Of a DNA stretch of 24,532 nt, positions 22,054 through 24,532 are shown piece after piece. Position numbers and translations under genes: made by a program. Within the stretch, counting starts at the first letter, position 1. The number at the start of each line of letters is the position of its first letter. A model generated the notes under the pieces. That model saw nothing but the letters and a program-made list of their open reading frames with translations, did no database searches and was not told where the DNA came from. Source of the DNA: Metaruminococcus_A gallistercoris (GTDB taxonomy: Bacteria > Bacillota > Clostridia > Oscillospirales > Ruminococcaceae). The DNA is taken from positions 1 to 24,532 of the forward strand of contig CAJFNQ010000031.1 of assembly GCA_904394975.1 (NCBI GenBank). The letters are read 5' to 3'.

Positions 22054-22668
22054 TTATAAGCCAATATCAAAACAGACGACTTTGCCGCAGAGGTTTTGGC
22101 AGCCCTCCATGGTAAGCGCCGGTTTGTACGCGCCGAAGGTGAAGGTGGTATGTGCCTCAAAGGCGTTTGCGCAGAACTCGCCGGTATCCGCGTTCAGTCC
22201 GCTGGGAAGGTCAAGTGCAATGCGGTGTGCGTTCAGCCGATTCGCTGTTTCGAATACTGCTGTTACCTCGGCTGGGAGCGCGCCGTGAAACCCGATTCCG
22301 AATACGCCGTCTACCAGCAGTTCGGCCGATTCGCAGGCGTCAATTGCCTGCTGTAGTGAGACTGTTTGTTTCACCTGTTTTGGAAGACGTTCACGGTTGA
22401 GGGTGGCGAGTGGGAAAAGTGATTCACCGCACAAAAACGAAACGGTACAGTCAAATCCTTTCGCTGTGAGCAGCCGCGCCATGACCAGACCGTCACCCGC
22501 ATTGTTTCCTTTTCCACAGAGAAAAACGATTCGGCAGGGCGAAAAATGAGAAACGATGTATTGAGCGGCTTTTTGGCCAGCGTTTTCCATCAACTGTTCG
22601 TAACTGACGCCGCGCTCGTTTGCGGCCGCTTCCGCCAAACGCATTTCAGCGGTATTTAATATACGCAT
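22054..22668 (-). CDS. nnrE: NAD(P)H-hydrate epimerase, stand-alone YjeF_N domain
   Basis: A 204-residue repair enzyme that interconverts the R and S forms of hydrated NAD(P)H so that the S-specific dehydratase NnrD can restore the cofactor. The fold's NLCGKGNNAGDGLVMARLL-type loop is present (here FLCGKGNNAGDGLV), as are LLVDGVFGIGFHG and the catalytic-side IALDLPSGLNADTGE. The protein stops at KVVCFDIGL, exactly at the end of the YjeF_N domain, whereas most bacteria carry a fused NnrD. NnrD must be encoded elsewhere. The ATG at 22668 has AGGAGT 7 nt upstream. An upstream in-frame GTG (22677) lies inside that site and is rejected. Confidence 0.93.
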   Translation of the reverse strand: MRILNTAEMRLAEAAANERGVSYEQLMENAGQKAAQYIVSHFSPCRIVFLCGKGNNAGDGLVMARLLTAKGFDCTVSFLCGESLFPLATLNRERLPKQVKQTVSLQQAIDACESAELLVDGVFGIGFHGALPAEVTAVFETANRLNAHRIALDLPSGLNADTGEFCANAFEAHTTFTFGAYKPALTMEGCQNLCGKVVCFDIGL

Positions 22669-22722
22669 GGAAGACACTCCTTTTTATCTTGCGAGTAAAT
22701 CGTTTTAAATAGGATGTAATTT

Positions 22723-22751
22723 AATATAGCACAGGCATCTGTAAACTTCAA
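22723..22751 (-). promoter_or_regulatory. sigma-A promoter of nnrE
   Basis: On the minus strand, TTGAAG (22751-22746), a 17-nt spacer and TATATT (22728-22723). The start near 22716 gives a leader of about 50 nt. Confidence 0.6.
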
Positions 22752-22798
22752 CCGACCGTTATCCGCGTGAGCAAAGTTGGCTTTTAAAGGAATTCACA

Positions 22799-22827
22799 TT
22801 GCTTTTGCCCGACGGCGGACGTATAAT
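22799..22827 (+). promoter_or_regulatory. sigma-A promoter of the GH4 gene
   Basis: TTGCTT (22799-22804), a 17-nt spacer and a perfect TATAAT (22822-22827). The start near 22834 rules out the in-frame ATG at 22777 and gives a leader of about 75 nt before GTG 22909. The -35 and spacer are the same as in the glycosyltransferase promoter. Confidence 0.75.
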
Positions 22828-22908
22828 AAAAACAAAAAATGGCTCTGCTCCTGCGAAAGGGCGGCAGAGATGAGCATAGCAGTGCGTTTTTTCAAAGGGG
22901 GACTGTAT

Positions 22909-24294
22909 GTGAAAACAGAGGTTACAAAAGCAAAACAGTTAAAGATCGCCTACATCGGCGGAGGTTCGCGCGGATGGGCGTGGGGGCTGATGAGTGACCT
23001 CGCCGCTGAGAAAGAACTTGCGGGGCAGGTCTATTTGTATGATATTGATCTGAAAGCGGCAAAGGCAAACGAGACCATCGGCAATTCCATTCCACTCGCT
23101 CATCCGGATGCGGGAAATTTTTCTTACAAAGCGGTGGAAACGCTGAAAGAAGCGCTTGTGGATGCAGATTTTGTTGTTATTTCCATCCTTCCCGGCACCT
23201 TTGATGAGATGCAGTCGGACGTCCATGCTCCGGAAAAATACGGAATCTACCAGTCGGTAGGGGACACCACCGGCCCCGGAGGTGTGCTGCGCGCGCTTCG
23301 CACCATCCCGATGTTTGAGGTGTTCGCAAACGCTGTCCGGGAGTATTGCCCGCAGGCGTGGGTCATCAATTACACCAATCCCATGGCGGTCTGCATCCGA
23401 ACCCTTTACCGGGTATTCCCACAGATTAAAGCGTTCGGTTGCTGCCATGAGGTGTTCGGCACCCAGCAGTTTTTAGCAAATGTTGCCGCTTCGGCCGGGC
23501 TGGGTGAGATTCGCCGGCAGGAGATCAAGGTCAACGTAGTGGGTGTAAACCACTTTACCTGGTTTACAGCGGCACGGTATCAAGACAAGGACCTTTTTCC
23601 GGTTTATCGCGCTTATTGTCTGGATGAGAACCGTCCGGCGGTCAAAGGGGATGAAAACTGGCTCAACCGTTATTTTCTCTCTCAGGAAAAGGTGAAGATG
23701 GACCTTTTCCTGCGTTATGGCGCCATTGCGGCGGCAGGTGACCGGCATCTGGCGGAGTTCTGCCCCGGCAAGTGGTATTTGAAGGACCCGGAAACCGCAT
23801 ATGAGCAGTGGGGGTTCCGCCTGACGCCGGTGAGCTGGAGAAAAGAGGAGTTGGAGCAAAGACTTGCTCGCAGCAGTAGACTGCTTTCCGGCGAAGAGGT
23901 GTTCGCACTCAAAAAAACCGGTGAGGAAGGCGTTTTGCAGATGAAAGCCCTGCTCGGGCTGGGCGACCTCGTCACCAATGTGAACCTTCCCAACCGGGGG
24001 CAGATCGGCAATCTGCCGCATGACGCGGTTGTGGAGACGAACGCCAGCTTTACGGCGAACGGAGTCACGCCGGTTTTTGCGGGGGATGTTCCGTGCAAAC
24101 TGCTCACGCTGGTGGCTCCGGTCGTTGCCAATCAGGAATGTACGGTGGAAGCAGGCCTGCGCCGTGATTTAGAAACAGCGTTTGCCGCGTTTGTCCGCGA
24201 CCCGCTGATGACCGTTTCGGCTCATGACGCGAAAATGCTGTTCGATGAGATGGTGGACAATACGTCTGCCTATCTCACAGAGTATTTAAAATAA
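22909..24294 (+). CDS. lplD: GH4 alpha-galacturonidase (LplD-like, CHEV subgroup)
   Basis: A 461-residue NAD+- and Mn2+-dependent GH4 hydrolase, working by oxidation-elimination. The Rossmann motif YIGGGSRGW (Gly17-19) is at the N-terminus. Metal/substrate residues are in INYTNPMA, the subgroup motif Cys179-His-Glu-Val (GCCHEVFGTQ) and His215 in VNHFTWF. CHEV marks alpha-galacturonidases such as B. subtilis LplD, not alpha-galactosidases (CHSV) or 6-phospho-glycosidases. The run SDVHAPEKYGIYQSVGDTTG also agrees with LplD. It should release galacturonic acid from imported pectin fragments. GTG 22909 has AAAGGGGGA 6 nt upstream and matches the LplD N-terminus. ATG 22870 is a weaker alternative, and ATG 22777 precedes the predicted transcript. 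No lpl transport genes adjoin it. Confidence 0.92.
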   Translation: MKTEVTKAKQLKIAYIGGGSRGWAWGLMSDLAAEKELAGQVYLYDIDLKAAKANETIGNSIPLAHPDAGNFSYKAVETLKEALVDADFVVISILPGTFDEMQSDVHAPEKYGIYQSVGDTTGPGGVLRALRTIPMFEVFANAVREYCPQAWVINYTNPMAVCIRTLYRVFPQIKAFGCCHEVFGTQQFLANVAASAGLGEIRRQEIKVNVVGVNHFTWFTAARYQDKDLFPVYRAYCLDENRPAVKGDENWLNRYFLSQEKVKMDLFLRYGAIAAAGDRHLAEFCPGKWYLKDPETAYEQWGFRLTPVSWRKEELEQRLARSSRLLSGEEVFALKKTGEEGVLQMKALLGLGDLVTNVNLPNRGQIGNLPHDAVVETNASFTANGVTPVFAGDVPCKLLTLVAPVVANQECTVEAGLRRDLETAFAAFVRDPLMTVSAHDAKMLFDEMVDNTSAYLTEYLK

Positions 24295-24334
24295 GGCTAG
24301 GTCGTGTCTTTTAAGACAGCATGGTTAGCAGAAG

Positions 24335-24358
24335 AAAAACAAAACCCGTTCCGGTTTT
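24335..24358 (-). terminator. weak terminator for the right-edge gene
   Basis: On the minus strand, AAAACC/GGTTTT form a 6-bp stem with GGAACG loop, followed by GTTTTTCTTC. The stem is short, so this is tentative. A second hairpin at 24397-24421 (CCCGAAAGG/CCTTTCGGG) has no T-run. Confidence 0.35.
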
Positions 24359-24430
24359 CCGAGATGTTCTTAGCGGAGATTTGAGGGCTATATGTACCCG
24401 AAAGGCATTTTACCTTTCGGGGACTGCTTT

Positions 24431-24532
24431 TCAGGCGGTTTTAGTTGTAGGGCGTGCGAGGACTTCGATGGCGGGCATTCCATTCTGCTCCGGCAGCTGG
24501 AATGCATAGTGGATGATAATTGGGTTTCCTGC
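24431..24532 (-). CDS. C-terminal fragment of an unidentified protein, cut by the window edge
   Basis: Thirty-three codons are open from the window edge to a TGA at 24433-24431. They read AGNPIIIHYAFQLPEQNG then MPAIEVLARPTTKTA. The composition and the clean stop followed by a possible terminator look like a genuine protein C-terminus, convergent with the GH4 gene. I do not recognise the family from so short a piece. Confidence 0.5.
   Translation of the reverse strand, partial: AGNPIIIHYAFQLPEQNGMPAIEVLARPTTKTA

Noticed and set aside
22777..22908. A 44-residue N-terminal extension of the GH4 protein
   Set aside because: The ATG at 22777 lies upstream of the predicted transcription start, the segment is basic and unlike GH4 proteins, and GTG 22909 has a strong ribosome site.
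24397..24421. A 9-bp hairpin CCCGAAAGG/CCTTTCGGG after the GH4 gene
   Set aside because: No T-run follows on either strand, so it is not a convincing terminator; it may be a structural element of unknown role.
24321..24509. A 62-codon plus-strand frame at the right end
   Set aside because: No ribosome site, odd composition, and it overlaps the more protein-like minus-strand fragment.

Overview
The window looks like chromosomal DNA of an anaerobic, plant-polysaccharide-using Firmicute, most likely a clostridial relative of the Oscillospiraceae/Ruminococcaceae. This is inferred from strong Shine-Dalgarno sites, sigma-A type promoters with 17-nt spacers, a YesM/YesN-type two-component system, a Re-citrate-synthase-like enzyme, TmcAL next to acetate kinase, and an LplD-type GH4 enzyme. 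No rRNA, tRNA, insertion sequence, phage gene or CRISPR array was seen.

Layout. (1) 240-4486, minus strand: an operon that begins with a GH43 beta-xylosidase and continues into an AraC-type response regulator and its sensor kinase. It has a good promoter at 4641-4669 and ends in a perfect 18-bp hairpin at 186-228. (2) 4882-6435, plus: a LafB/CpoA-like GT4 glycosyltransferase and dCTP deaminase, closed by a terminator. (3) 6735-9134, plus: a Re-citrate-synthase-like DRE-TIM enzyme, a GntR/FCD regulator and a small MGMT-type protein. A 22-bp near-perfect palindrome in the leader is a candidate operator for that regulator. (4) 9377-14162, plus: GH95 glycosidase, PfkB sugar kinase (4-nt overlap) and GH51 arabinofuranosidase, with a consensus promoter and a 21-bp palindrome upstream and a terminator downstream. 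(5) 14280-17019, plus: YgjP-type metallopeptidase, then HD hydrolase, TrmB and methylglyoxal synthase. (6) 17292-19277, plus: GH42 beta-galactosidase. (7) 19392-20606, minus: acetate kinase, divergent from TmcAL (20761-21948, plus). (8) 22054-22668, minus: NnrE. (9) 22909-24294, plus: GH4 alpha-galacturonidase carrying the CHEV motif. (10) 24431-24532, minus: the C-terminal 33 codons of an unidentified gene.

How it fits together. Five glycosidases (GH43, GH95, GH51, GH42, GH4) lack signal peptides, so they should act in the cytoplasm on imported oligosaccharides from xylan, arabinan/galactan and pectin. No transporter is in the window. Each glycosidase unit has its own promoter, so this is a set of separately controlled units rather than one polysaccharide locus. 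Central metabolism is represented by Re-type citrate synthesis, acetate kinase and the methylglyoxal shunt. I found no wholly unknown multi-gene system. The best leads are the palindrome in the citrate-synthase leader, the acetate-kinase/TmcAL pair with interlocked promoters, the GH95-kinase-GH51 operon with a non-standard GH95 active-site loop, and the operator-like elements at the glycosidase promoters.
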